Source of the DNA: Brachynemurus nebulosus
Taxonomy: Eukaryota; Arthropoda; Insecta; Neuroptera; Myrmeleontidae
NCBI GenBank assembly: GCA_035578155.1
Contig: JAPWDM010000012.1
Coordinates: forward strand, 12,406,501-12,470,500
Direction: 5' to 3'
Length of the DNA stretch: 64,000 bases
Position numbers and translations under genes: made by a program. Positions 32,471 through 44,518 of this stretch are shown here, in pieces. The notes below the pieces were generated by a model, which did no database searches, had not been told where the DNA came from, and was given only the letters and a program-made list of their open reading frames with translations. Position 1 is the stretch's first letter; each line of letters begins with the position of its first letter.

Positions 32471-34540
32471 GCGTCACATCACTTTAGAAAAAAATAGTTC
32501 CGCCTTTTTTTATTGGCTTAAGGGATTTTTTACAAGTGATGTGTTACAAAAAAAAAAAAACAAAAATACTTTTTTGGAATTTATTTTGGGGGAAACTATT
32601 TATCATAATTAAAAAATAGTTATTTTCGATACATATGCGTAAAGACAGGTATTCTAGTAGGCTTAAATTGGAGCACGAGTCTAAGGGACTGACGCATACA
32701 CAACGAGATTGAGTGCGCTGTATTCCCCCACTCGCCTGACGGCTTGTGGGGATAAGCGCACGAGATCTCGTTATGTATGCGTCAGTCCCTTTAGCGAGTG
32801 CCCCAGTTTAAGCCTATTGGATATCGCATACGTATCGAACATAATTTTTTATAACGACGGCTTCTAAAGTTTAATAGAGAGTAAAAAATTAATTATTTTT
32901 AAGTAATTTTAGAAAATAGTAGGGTTAATTTTATTTTATAATGTTATATGAAAAAAAAAATTTTTTATTAATTTGTCGATCGTTTTTATTTTTTTTTTAT
33001 TAATTTGTTGATCGTTTCCATGTTTAATTTGAATATGATTATCATTGACAAATGAATATCATTATTTTCTCGTATAGTTTTAGCTACTTTCACGCACAGT
33101 TGTACTTTCGCGCACAGTTACTGTCGTTTGTTTTACAATGATATGAAAACTGCTCTTTACGCCCACTACATAACGCTCGAATAGTGAACTTTAGAAGCGG
33201 GTGTTATAAAAAAACTTTTATACATTAAAGTATATATAATTAAGTGTATTTTGAAAATTTTTCTTTTATTTTTGATCAGCCATATCTGCCCTTGTAAGCT
33301 TGTTGAAGGTCATAGGCCTGAAAAAACGGTACCAATGATTCACATTTATAGTGCTTTTGTAAGACTATCTAGAATCAGCACTTAATATAAAAATTTTGAT
33401 TTTTTAGAACGCCTAAACGGTAAAAAAAAAAAAAAAAAAAAAAAAAAGAACAATTTTTCTTACTTTTTTTTTTAAAAATGACGCCAAAAAAAGTATGAGG
33501 TCTGATGGGCTGATTCTAGACAGTCTTACAGAAAACACCATAATGAAGAAAATGCCTCCAATTTTAGTCCAGTCGGGCTTATAGGTTTTTTTTTTTTTAA
33601 ATCGTTGGCATCGTTTTGAATTAGAAAATTTACATGTGACATTCAACAAGCCTACAAGAGCAGATGGAAGGTCAGACAAAAAGAAAAAAATTCAAGATAT
33701 ACTTAATTATATGTAGGTACTTTAATGTATAAAACTATTTTTTTATTACAATAAATAGTTTCTCTAAAAAAAAAAAATCCAAAAAAGTATTTTTTTAGCG
33801 CATCACTTGTAAAAGACCCCTTAAATGATGGATTAATATCTCCATTAAATGATATTCAAAAGAAATATTTTAAAAATTGTTTTGAATCCGATTTCTGAAA
33901 CGACTTCGAACGGTTGAAAACGGTTAGAAACGCCGCGTAACATTTTGGAGTCTCCTAACTTGGTCAATAACTTGTTTCCCTTACTTTCCATTACCTAATT
34001 TTCAAAAATTTTTTATATTTCCATAAATAGCTCAAAAATGATAGAAGTCAACACAGAAATCGATAAACACGTTTTGAAACTTTACATGGATTTTTCTCGA
34101 AACTACGTTTTTCAAAACGGTGAGCAAAATAATTCCACCAAATTTCATTCGATTAATTTGAAATTTTACCTATAGCATCTTAGATAGATTATCTAGGACT
34201 GTTTTTTGAAGACTAAGATTTTTGAAATTGGCTAACAAGTAATATATTTTTTTTATAAAAAAATTAAGGTTGATCTTTTTGCCGATTTTCAAAAAATTTT
34301 TTTTGAAGCTGGCGCCATTTAGCGATAAATCAATATTTTTTTAAAAATCTTGTGTACCGCTTTAGTTTTTATTTTCTCGTACTGTTTAAAAATTGTTATG
34401 CTGTCCGTCAATCACCATTGACCTCTTCGAAAAATAGCATCTTTTGTTTGTAGTTTTGTACTGATTGCGTTATTCGTTACGGAGAGAAAAAAATTTCGAA
34501 AAAGACTTTCGTTTATAACATTTCAAAGTGATGTGACTCC
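32471..34540. mobile_element. 2.1-kb element with TTAA TSD
   Basis: Left terminus GCGTCACATCACTTTAGAAA and right, inverted, GGAGTCACATCACTTTGAAA, each bordered by TTAA (32467-32470, 34541-34544). A long internal inverted repeat pairs about 32520-33310 with 33640-33830, including CTTGTAAGCTTGTTGAA and TTCAACAAGCCTACAAG. A 159-bp MITE sits at 32658-32816. TTAA duplication is the piggyBac signature, but the termini do not start with the usual CCC and no transposase is present. Confidence 0.68.
32658..32816. mobile_element. 159-bp palindromic MITE
   Basis: TAGGCTTAAATTGGAGCACG and TAGGCTTAAACTGGGGCACT (right arm inverted) begin arms of about 52 bp that share AAGGGACTGACGCATACA. The centre is GC-richer. 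Nested in the TTAA-flanked element. Confidence 0.85.
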
Positions 34541-34544
34541 TTAA

Positions 34545-35250
34545 GGTACCTAAAAATTGCATACAGTCCGTTTGAATTAAGATTTTAGGACTTTATTTAC
34601 AACCGATTCCATCAGTTGCTCTGTTACTGTAAGTTTTTCTCATAAAAATAAATAAAATACAAAATATAAACAAAATAAACAAAAGATAGAACAAAAGCGT
34701 TTCAAAAAACAAAAACAGGTGGAAGAGAGGAGGAAAGTGTGATAACACCTCATCATGTATTTCACTCATACCATTATCTGTCTCTCTCGTCAATAAAACA
34801 AAATTCAATTAAAATATGAAATATTATTAAATATTCAAAAAAATAATATTCTATACACTTTTTATTTTATATAATATTATAATACAAAAGCTTGGTACCA
34901 GAGCCGTTCAGTATATTCGATATTATACAGTGCAATAATTCGCTAAATACAAATTTAACACTGCATTGAAGCATTGAAGGAAAATTGTACAACGAAGATG
35001 GTAAATTAAATTGATATTTTGGATCGAAATTGCATACAGTCTATGACAAATTTTAAAAAAAATGCACATTTAATATTCTGAAAAACTAACGGTATTTACT
35101 AAAAACTGCCAAATAGTTAATTTGTAGCCAAATTCGGCATATATTGTCACTTTTTGTAAAACTCCTAAATTTTTTAAAAATTAACAACCATAGCCTAAGT
35201 TTAACTAGAATAGTTTAATTTATAATACTAACAATGAAAAGAATTTAAAA
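34545..35250. other. AT-rich non-coding stretch
   Basis: Nothing recognised. Confidence 0.35.
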
Positions 35251-35254
35251 ATTT

Positions 35255-35612
35255 ACATATATAGGTATGTATATATGTATATATGTATCAGCACGATAAC
35301 TCTCTAACGAAGCATTTTATTTTTACAAAATTTGGTGAAAACGTTGAAAACGATGAGTTCTTTAGTCAGTCCTGACCAATTTCCAAAGCAGGATTTTTTT
35401 TCACACCATCATCAGAAATAATGAAAATAATTATATAAGGCAGTTTTTTGAAACAATTTCTTGTTTTAAAAATTTTTTGAAATTTGCATTATACACCATC
35501 CATAAAGAGCGGAAAAAGTCACATACAATCGATTTTCAAACTATTATTCTATGTAAACTCTTGCTTTCCGTGAAAAACTGGGAAATTCGCTCTCACGCAG
35601 GATGCTATATTT
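35255..35612 (-). repeat. Dispersed 600-bp repeat, copy 4 (partial)
   Basis: Starts in TA-rich sequence, then ATAACTCTCTAACGAAGC, AAAATTTGGTGAAAACG, and ends CACGCAGGATGCTATATTT. The TA-rich left edge is where the microsatellite of copies 1 and 2 lies, suggesting that this copy broke there. Confidence 0.7.
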
Positions 35613-35758
35613 TGACTATATCTCTTACACAAAAACAAAGAAGCTCATATCATATCTAGAGAAACTTAGATCAAATATTTAACAGAGATAGAGTGAGTAA
35701 GTTGAGTTTCTCTTAAGCAAAACCAGTGAAATCAAACGATGTACAGGAAAACCTCCCA

Positions 35759-35785
35759 AGGGACTAAAAGTGGCACTTTTAGTCC
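35759..35785. repeat. 27-bp near-perfect palindrome
   Basis: GGGACTAAAAGTG and CACTTTTAGTCCC are separated by one base. Related words (ACACTTTAGTCCCC near 30452, TTTTAGTCC near 35870) occur elsewhere, so it is probably part of a decayed MITE. Confidence 0.6.
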
Positions 35786-36225
35786 CGGAATTTCAAAAAA
35801 TATTTTTAATCCCTTAGAACTAAACGTAATACTTTACTCCCTATTATGAGGGACCAAAGTGTGTATTTTAGTCCAGAAGTTACCGAACGATAATTTGACC
35901 ACACTTGATCCACTGGCAAATGAACCAGTAGCTAGAACTATGGTCATTCTTTATTATATTATGTACTCTGATATACAAATCAATAAAATTCTTATAATTT
36001 TCTTATACGGAAAATAGTACTTATTTTGCAGTTATTACTTTATTGAATTACTATGCCAACCAATGGAGTGATACATAAAGGTATGCTACGACGCTACACT
36101 ACTATATGTAAAGATGAAAATGTAGATGCAATAGCAAACAAAACGAATTGGTAACAAATGAAACATACAGACGTATACATAAATACAACATTACAATGAA
36201 TAAGACAGAGAGAACAGTCATCACT

Positions 36226-36530
36226 TTAGTGTAGCGCTCCGGGGAATGTCCTCATCCGGGCGGCTCCATCGGGTCGGTCGATACCTTCGACGAAGACAAC
36301 GCGATACGATACGTACCTATATAATACAAGTAAATCGGTCGACGTGCACTTGGTGACTTGACAGAAGCAGCAGCACTCCTGATTACGACGACCAAACCAT
36401 GCACCACGTCGTCTTCGTCTACGACGTAGTCGTTGACGGTGACGGTAGATACGTCCGTCCGAGAGGGACACACGAAGCGGTGACACATTGAACCGAGACG
36501 CGAAACCTGAGCCAAGACACTGCGCCAGAG
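36226..36530. other. GC-rich, CpG-containing island, possible exon or promoter
   Basis: This stretch is strongly enriched in CpG and GAC/GTC words against an AT-rich background. Two overlapping minus-strand frames (36226-36633, 36252-36647) cross it, but neither product resembles a known family. On the minus strand TATATAG is followed by GTACGTATCG, a possible donor. A first exon of an unseen gene is one reading. I cannot support a specific one. Confidence 0.25.
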
Positions 36531-36931
36531 TCTTAATTTTATATGTGGTGTTAAAGATTGTGTTCTCTGACTTAACGGATCTACAAAGTTTTTCATGATA
36601 TTTAAAACATGGAATATATTTTTGATTTTCCATTTCTTTCCTAACACCTAAATAACTTCTTAGAGATTTGTTAATAGGTTTTGGAGCACAACTGGGAGTA
36701 CATCTTGTAATTTTGCTTGGAGTTCTTGAATCAATGTAGCCTCAATACTAGATTTCAATTTTCGGTCAGTCCTACGGTTTTAATTTCTTTTTTTCAACTG
36801 AAGCTCTATAAATTAGGGTAATTTGGGCGGGAATTTTCCATCTTTATCATTAAAATGACGAAATTTCTTTTAAAAATATGACTGATTTGATAGGAGACTT
36901 TTTTCTATTGGCCCGACATGCCTAATTTTTC

Positions 36932-37050
36932 AGATATTAGCGAATTTCCAGAATGGAATTCAGCTATTACAGCCACTGTCATGATGCGACTTGAGCCCGG
37001 GACTATGGAAGAAATTTGTTTTGAGGTCCCTAGAAATCTAAAATAATATT

Positions 37051-37118
<68 letters not shown>

Positions 37119-37152
37119 TATATACATATATACATATATATATATATATATG

Positions 37153-37210
<58 letters not shown>

Positions 37211-37530
37211 GTCCGCGCGATAACTCTCCAACGAAATGTCTTACGTTTATGAAATTTGGTGAAAATACTGGAAGTCCCAAATCGTTGGACGAGTTCGATA
37301 CCCGGAACATGGTTTTTCCGGAAATTTTCTTGAAAAAAATTAGTTTTTTGTCAAAATTTCCCCTTATTCAAAAACTTTTGTGAAATTTTTTTACACCATT
37401 GGAAAGAGGAGAAAAATCACATAAAAAAGGTCTTTAAACTATTATTCTATGACAACTAGTTTCCAAGAGAAACTAACTTTTATAAACGGAAATTCGCTAT
37501 GTTATGCAGGATGCTGCGACAGGGATATTT
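36932..37530 (-). repeat. Dispersed 600-bp repeat, copy 2, with internal (TA)n
   Basis: Complete inverted counterpart of copy 1: GCGAATTTCCAGAATGGAAT, GAGCCCGGGACTATGG, the microsatellite (37058-37204), GTCCGCGCGATAACTCTCC, TGGAAGTCCCAAATCG, and GTTATGCAGGATGCTGCGAC at the far end. The microsatellite occupies the same place as in copy 1, so it is a component of the repeat. Confidence 0.85.
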
Positions 37531-37868
37531 ATAGTTAGCATTAAACATCAAGTCTCTGTCACTTAAATTACGAGTTTTAACCGCAGAAACGATTAAATGA
37601 ACTTATTGACATCAAAAAAATTACTTTATTAAATTGAGCCAAATTAAGTCAAATGACTTTCTGAGGATTTGTGTGTCTTCGCAACTAATGCCCGCAACCC
37701 CATGGAGATTATATGGTATGGTAACCCTGTAACCCCTACCCATGTAGAAGGCTTCCATTTGGAACTGCAGTGTTTAAATTCGAAAATATGGATGTCAAAA
37801 GAAGACATCGTACTAATGAACTTTTTATGGGAAATCGAATACCGAAGTGGCCAAGATTAGCCAAAATG

Positions 37869-37891
37869 TTCTAGAAAGTTCCAGAATATTC
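37869..37891 (+). promoter_or_regulatory. Five-unit perfect heat-shock element match
   Basis: TTC-ta-GAA-ag-TTC-ca-GAA-ta-TTC: five contiguous, alternating nGAAn pentamers, the arrangement bound by heat-shock factor trimers. A three-unit match (GAATATTCCAGAA) lies at about 37977, and AATGTT words repeat between them. No downstream gene is known here, so function is not implied. Confidence 0.5.
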
Positions 37892-37994
37892 CCTAAATGT
37901 TTTAAAATGTTCCCAAAATGTTTTAGATTGTTCAAAAATGTTAGAGAGTATTGCACAATGTTGCAGAATGTTTTAGAATATTCCAGAATATGCT

Positions 37995-38040
37995 GACTAG
38001 CTTTTTCCCAGCGAAGCAAGAGTAACTCCAGTTAACATAA
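37995..38040 (-). mobile_element. Possible Helitron 3' terminus
   Basis: Read on the minus strand, CTTGCTTCGCTGGGAAAAAG then CTAGT resembles the GCGAAGC...GCTAGT ends of insect Helitrons. The 5' end would lie at higher coordinates but is not identifiable, and the terminal hairpin is weak. Confidence 0.35.
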
Positions 38041-39310
38041 GACTAAATTCTTCAATTTTGCATCTAAATTGGCGAAACTCGACCTGAAAATACGACTTCT
38101 AGTATACAGAATTCAATTTTTTATAACTTCTAGAAGCTTAAACTTATCAAAAAAGATATAATTGCATTCAAAAAATTATGATTCAATACTTTACCATTTA
38201 AACTACGTCTTTTTCTGAAATCAAACATATAAATTTCTGGGTAAATGTACAATTTTAATCATTTTAATCAGTTTTTTCGATTCTTTTGCAACGTCTTTCT
38301 CAGAAAATTACATTTTAAAATACTTGGTCTATTAAAATTTATCCTGTTTCTATTCCAACTTAGCTATTTCAAGATAAGAATCATATATCTCATCTAGATA
38401 TGTACGAACATATAAAAAAAAAAAAAAAACATTTAAACAAATAAAATTCCTTTTTTCAAATTCAAATACAATTCCAACATTCGGAATTCGAATTGTCGAT
38501 TCGTCCACGCACAACATCCAACCAAAAATTCCCATACGACGGAATGGGTGGTGTCAAATGCTCCGATTCGTAGCCGATTTCTACGAATTCGAAATACAAA
38601 CGGAAACATTCAATTTCAACGTCACATTCCACATTTGTCTTATTGCAAGTGAGATAACACTATACCGGAGCAATATAAATTGAAATGAAATAAAACAAAT
38701 AATATATACGAATCGTGGAAACTATATGGTGAAAAGCCGCCTCCCATTCGAATCCTCGTATATATATCTGTAACTGCCGCCGCAACGGCAGCACATATAC
38801 TGCGGCGGTACCGTCACTTGCCCCGCAATGCCCGCAATGCCCACGCCACACTTCACGACAATGTTAGAATGGTATATGTACAAATAATACAATCGTCATT
38901 TCGTTTCTACAACTGGATTGGCCCTTAATAACAGTTGCACCGACGCATTACCAACCATTTGTGAACATTTATATAATTTCATTTGTATATAGAGGCGCGG
39001 ATGGAGGCCCTGGAGGTCTGGAGGTTTGTATGTAGCAGTAACAACGTCGTTATTTACTTTACGATTTGTATATTATATACTTTTACAAATGTTCCCGAAA
39101 ATGTTTATGTACGATATATAAACCAAACAGTTATATAAATATATATGGGTATGTGAAATTGTATTTATATATCAGGGAACGCAAGTCACTATATTTATAC
39201 CTTTAAAAAAATTTATTCTACGAAATAATGGGACTATAAGGTGACGCCATTTTTGATCATGATAAATTTCTATAAATATTCAATAAAATCTCTTCTTGAC
39301 GTTAATATAC
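38041..39310. other. Non-coding stretch with a GC-richer part at 38730-38860
   Basis: No gene family was recognised. TGCCGCCGCAACGGCAGCAC and CAATGCCCGCAATGCCC stand out around 38775-38845. This may be conserved regulatory or exonic DNA, but nothing in the sequence decides. Confidence 0.3.
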
Positions 39311-39318
39311 AAAACTAG

Positions 39319-40225
39319 TAGGGATGTCGATCCGAGGAGCAATTAATCGATTGATCGACTAAAGTTGTTCTTCAGACCAAATTAATCATTAGTCGAAAAT
39401 ATCGAGCATACAATAGTCGACTAATCGACTAAATTTTTAGTCAAACTTATGAATAAGGTAACCTATGTAACTGTTTTAAAAACGATGTTTTTTTTTTTTT
39501 TTTTTTAATTTAATTTTTAACTTTTAGTATATTTTTCAAGAAAACGAAAGATATGGGATATCATAACGTGTCAATCACATAAAAGTAAATAATCATCCAA
39601 ATAGATCATTTTTTAGTTTTCATTTCTTGAAGTCCAAGAAATTATATAAAAAAAATAATAAGTTCGTCGCTTTTTTAGTCTTTTTTAAGAAAATTAATCA
39701 TTTTAGTCATTTAATCGAAGGTAAATTAGTCGACTAAACAATGACTAAATGCAAATAAAATTAGTCGACTAAACCGATTAATCGACTTATTTTGTTTACA
39801 TTTGGTCATTTTTAGTCGACTATTTTACCTTCGACTGAATGACTATAATATGATTATTTTTTTTTAAATGACTAAAACGACTAATTTCTTAATTTTTCTG
39901 TTATTTATTGAACTGGAAAAAATGAAAACTAAAAAATTATCTAATTGTATGATTTCTCACTTTTATGTGATTGACACGTCATTGTGACACGTCATATCTT
40001 TCATTTTCTTAAAAAATATATTAAAAGTCAATAATTAAATTCAAAAGAAAATAATGTTTTTGAAAGAGTTACATAAATTAATTACCCTATTTATGAATTC
40101 GATTAAAAATTTAGTCGACTAGTCGGCTATTGTTTGCTCGATATATTTGACTAATGACTAATTTTATCTAAAAGAACAACTTTAGTCGATTAATCGACTA
40201 ACTGCTTCACGGCTTAACATCACTA
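39319..40225. mobile_element. 0.9-kb palindromic hAT-like element rich in TTAGTCGACTAA
   Basis: Ends TAGGGATGTCGATCC and, inverted, TAGTGATGTTAAGCC. The two halves pair almost throughout, e.g. ATCGACTAAAGTTGTTCTT near both ends and CGACTATTTTACCTTCGA against TCGAAGGTAAATTAGTCG at the centre (39715-39840). The palindrome TTAGTCGACTAA and its variants recur throughout both arms. The flanking octamers do not match, so the TSD is lost or the terminus is misjudged. No transposase. Confidence 0.8.
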
Positions 40226-41700
40226 ATGCAAATATCTAAGAAACATGAAAATTTTTTTCCTCCAAAATGAAAATTTTCACCCTCCTTTTAATTTTAGTAT
40301 CATGTTTGTCTGTCTTTGTGTCAGAAGATCTCATCAGGTGGCAAAACTTCAAAACAATTTCATCGTTTTTATTGAAACTTTTAGGAATTGTACGGTTTTT
40401 GGTTCTTAAATAAGTCTCCTATGAATTTTATCACAATTGGAGTAATGATAATCTAATAAAATTGATAAAGTTAAACAAATGGTATAGAATTGTTATCAAA
40501 ATTAATTTTTTGTGTCTACAATTTGCTTTCAATATTGAATCAAAGAGAAATTAAATTTTTAAATGTCTACTCAGCGTTCTCACCAACAACTATTGGCGAA
40601 CAGTTCGCAACCTTAGACTACATCACTGATCTACAACTTAATAGGTCTAATTCAAATTATACATACCCAGTGACAATTTAAAATTTTGTTTTAGTGTCTA
40701 TGTCTACGATGAAAAGAAAATTAAATCGATAATTGTATTTTTATTCTTGAAATTGACCAATGAACTTTGTAATTCTAATGATTTCTTTTATTTTCGAGTT
40801 TAATCAACGTTTGAACCTACATCTGAGTGTGTGAATTGTCAGAGATGAGTTTTATGGGCGAATCATTTCCTTTTACATTTTCAGTCGCAAAGATTCGGTA
40901 ACCTTTTAAAGTTCATTAATTTTAAATGTAAGAAAATGATCAAATTTAATCAGTTCAGCTTTATAGTTAAAAACTTATTAAAATACAAATAAATTACAAA
41001 AAAATAGTGAAAATCTAAGGTTCTACTCTATTTTATTACTCATTTTTTGTAGGTACTCTATTTGGCAATGTTTTTGGATACATTTTCATAATTCAAACAT
41101 ATAAAAACGTCTAACCAGGGGCGTAATCACAATGGAGCAAGGGGAGCAGTCGAGCAAGAAAAATATTATGACCAAATTTTAGAATTTGGAAAACCGGATA
41201 GTTTCGTTCTTTTTTTTGCGGAATATAAAGAACGGACAATGATTTTTTCTTTTAATTTGCTTGCCAACCACATTTTTCGGGAAAAAAGTGAACTTTTCGT
41301 AAGGAGGCGCTTGAATCTAAATCACTGACAAGTAGTTACGTCTCATCCTTGTTTTTTTGTCAACTAAAACGAAGAATTTGATCGAAGTTCCTATTTCGAG
41401 TTGTATAAGATTGGATCTCTAGCTACAAGACATACCTACTTTAAGATTAAAAATATCGACTGACCTTTTCGGTCCATAAATCAAGGGCGGGTCTCGCGGG
41501 CACAAAGACATTTCGATTCACCTAGCGCGTATCTACTACATAAACAATAATTTCTATAATATATACCTACATTTATATATTTCTATATACCAAATACAAC
41601 ATTATATAGAAATAGAACAATTCTAAATGCGAGTATATATATATATAGCAACTGGAACACGGACGGGCACATATAACCCGCCAAGTAAATAAAATGAATT
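40226..41700. other. AT-rich non-coding stretch
   Basis: No gene. CAGGGGCGTAATCACAATGG at 41116 has the form of a hAT terminus, but no matching right end with a TSD was found. Confidence 0.35.
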
Positions 41701-41762
41701 GTTGTCATTGGTTTCTTCTTATGTATCCCTCCACCCCCCACCCCGCTCACTCCACTTTGCAG

Positions 41763-41942
41763 GCAGCAACAACAAAGTTAAAAAGAAATAAATAAAACCC
41801 GGCAAGCACCGGCAACAACACAAACATTCAGCATACCAAATGCTACCAACAACTCCGTTCCTACTCTACAACCGTCGTCGTAGCCTGTGCCATCCGTACC
41901 GTTCCCGCGCGCGGTACCCACCCCCCTCCTGCCACCCCGGTG
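41763..41942 (+). other. Candidate non-coding or 5' exon between good splice sites
   Basis: CCACTTTGCAG ends at 41762 and GGTGGTAAGTAC gives a donor at 41943, enclosing 180 bases richer in C and CA than the surroundings. A frame starting at 41840 (MLPTTPFLLYNRRRSLCHPY) crosses the donor but resembles no family. A 5' untranslated exon of a gene outside the window would fit. The support is splice-like words and composition only. Confidence 0.3.
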
Positions 41943-42325
41943 GTAAGTACCTATGTATGGAAGTGGATCGGTTCACATACAACAAATATAATATATTTTA
42001 TAAGTATATATTTGTTGTAAATACCAGAGCTTTGCAAAGGTTCCGTGCACTGCTATTTTCGGTTGCCTCCTATTTTCATATTCTATGTTTGCTGCTGCGT
42101 TCGTTCAAATTTCTACTTGTGTATTTTGTTATTGTATGTATATATGTATACGGTCCAATGTCAAAAGTATTCGGTAAGAGTTTGGGAACACTTTTGACTC
42201 AAGCGCCCTCGTCTCACAAGTCAATTTTTCCCGAAAACGCAGTTAATGAGCTGAAAAAAATCCTTTTCGCATCAAAAAGTATCGGTGGCAAGTAAAAAAT
42301 ATCCCTGTCGTGGCATCCTGTATAA

Positions 42326-43647
42326 CAGGCGTGGGCAAACATTATGTATTTGTTTATATAAAGTTTTTAATTTACTAGATTAATTAAAAATATTTTAATT
42401 TAAAACGTGTACTTAAAATTTAGCAGACTAATTAACTCTCTACAAAAATGTTAATTATGAATCCTTTATAACTCAAAATTTAAAACTATTTATAAATAAT
42501 TTTAAAGAACAATGTTTACATTTATTGTGTATCAAATTTCAAATCAATTAAATGCATACTTCAAGAATTATCAAGTGTTTTCAAAATGTGCGGCATCTCT
42601 CCCGCATTCACCCTAGAAGTAGCGACTCCACAATATGTTTCGATTATTTAAATAATCATTTTCAAGAGCGAAAGAGACAAGCAAAAAATCAAAATGGACA
42701 AAAACTAAATATAAGTTTCGATGACACCATAACATGGCCCAAAAATGAATAAAAGTCAGCAAAAAAGTGAAATAAACAAAAGAAAGTAGAAGAACCGGTT
42801 TCGATAACGGGAACAGTCAAGAAATATACCTAAAAGAATATAAAAAATCAAAGAGGACGGAAAAAAAGGTTTCTTCCTTTTTGACGTTTTATATTTTTAT
42901 TTTTCGATTGTTCCCGTTTTCCAAACTTTCAAAAAGACGAAAATAAAAGAGTAAATCTAAAAAAGAAAATGGAAAACTCGACTAAGGAACTAAAAAGATG
43001 GAAACTAGACGGAATAGAAAAACAGAAGTTTCCAAACTTTTAAACTCTTTCTTCTTCTTTCTTTTATGTATTTCACTTTTTTATTGATTTTTATTCATTT
43101 TTTAAGCCATGTTATGGTGTCATCGACACTTATATTTAGTTTTTGTCCATTTTGATTTTTGTCTTGTATTTTTCGCCCTTGAAAATGATTATTTAAATAG
43201 TGGAAACATGTCGAGCCGCTACTTTTAAATTCCATTTTGACCTTACCCACAGTTTTGCAGGTTGTCGTTTCCTCGTTTAAGATTTTGATTTTTCTCCACC
43301 TGCAGTTGGAATAATTATAATTATACATGAATTTAAAATTAAACATATATCTATTCTACACTTGACTTAACTAATTGCAAAGTACCACAAGCAAAAAAAA
43401 AAAAATAAATAAATAAATAAATAAAAATTTTATCAGAGAAATTTATTAATCATTGCACATTACATCCCGTATTAAATTATTAGTATGAAAATTTGGAATT
43501 ATGACAAGGATTAAATTTCTCTAGTAGGTATTTGACATAAAAGATACTTTATTAGTTTTTAATTTAACCCATTTTTTGGAGTCGAAAGAGAGATAAATAA
43601 GAAAAATTAATGTCGATCATAAAAGTATTAAGTTTGCCCACCCCCTA
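42326..43647. mobile_element. 1.3-kb non-autonomous hAT element
   Basis: Ends CAGGCGTGGGCAAACATT and, inverted, TAGGGGGTGGGCAAACTT. CTGTATAA flanks it exactly (42318-42325, 43648-43655), and the joined flank restores the dispersed repeat word. Large internal inverted repeats (about 42600-42800 against 43040-43250) share TATTTAAATAATCATTTTCA and ATGACACCATAACATGGC. These carry short frames with no recognisable domain. Confidence 0.9.
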
Positions 43648-44200
43648 CTGTATAACATAGACAATTTCCGGCTACAAAAATTACTTTTTCTTGAAAACCC
43701 GCTTACATAGGATAACGATTCAAAGACGAACGTATGTGATATTTTCACTCTTTACCATGATGTAAAAAAATTGAAAAAACTTTTTAATTTTGATAAAAGA
43801 AAATTTTTTAGGTTCTAGGCTTCGGACTTGTTTAGCTGACGAACTCATCCAAGGGTTTTGGATTTCCAACGTCTTCACCAAATTTCATTAAATTCGGCTG
43901 TTTCGTTGGAGAATTTTCGTGCGGACAAGTCGCACCATGACAATGGCGGTAATAGCTGAATTTTCGATTCGAGAATTTAGCTAAAATTATCCCTGCCGCA
44001 GCATCCTGCATAACATAGTGAATTTCCATTTACAAAAATTGATTTTTTTCGGAAATCGGTCTATATATAATAATGATTCAAAAACCTTTATTATGTGATT
44101 TTTCCCCTCTTTTCAACGATGTAAAAAAATGTGACAAAAACTTTTGTACTTTGAGAAATTTTGGCAAAAAACTTATTTTTTTCACGAGAAATGCCTAAAA

Positions 44201-44518
44201 CAGTGGTTCTCAAACCTTTTTGTCTCCTAGACCACTTGCCATGGTTTTCGGAATTAGATAGACCCCTGTACAAATTAATAAATTCAACCAAATTGAACAG
44301 CTTCCGAAAAATATAACTCGGGACAAATGCAAGTGGCGAGCAAACACAAAAAGGTCACCAACTTCTCATATTAGGACAAGCAAACCAAAAACTAACCTAC
44401 TCCGCTGTACTCCCATTTACATCTCACGGACACTAAATTTTTTCTTCCGTCGATGTGGACCCCTTCCAGATCGTTATCGACCCCTGGGGGTCGATATAGA
44501 CCACTTTGGGAGCCACTG
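44201..44518. mobile_element. 318-bp hAT MITE
   Basis: Ends CAGTGGTTCTCAAACCTTTT and, inverted, CAGTGGCTCCCAAAGTGGTC. The flanking octamers GCCTAAAA (44193-44200) and GCCTAAAG (44519-44526) match at 7 of 8. CAGTGGTTCTCAA is a classic Charlie-type hAT terminus. Inserted in the second unit of the dispersed repeat. Confidence 0.9.

Noticed and set aside
36226..36647. Two overlapping minus-strand ORFs of 135 and 131 residues
   Set aside because: Both frames are open over the same GC-rich stretch and neither resembles a family. I list the island, not a gene.
41116..41360. hAT element starting CAGGGGCGTAATC
   Set aside because: The best right-end candidate (ACGTCTCATCCTTG) matches poorly and there is no 8-bp duplication.
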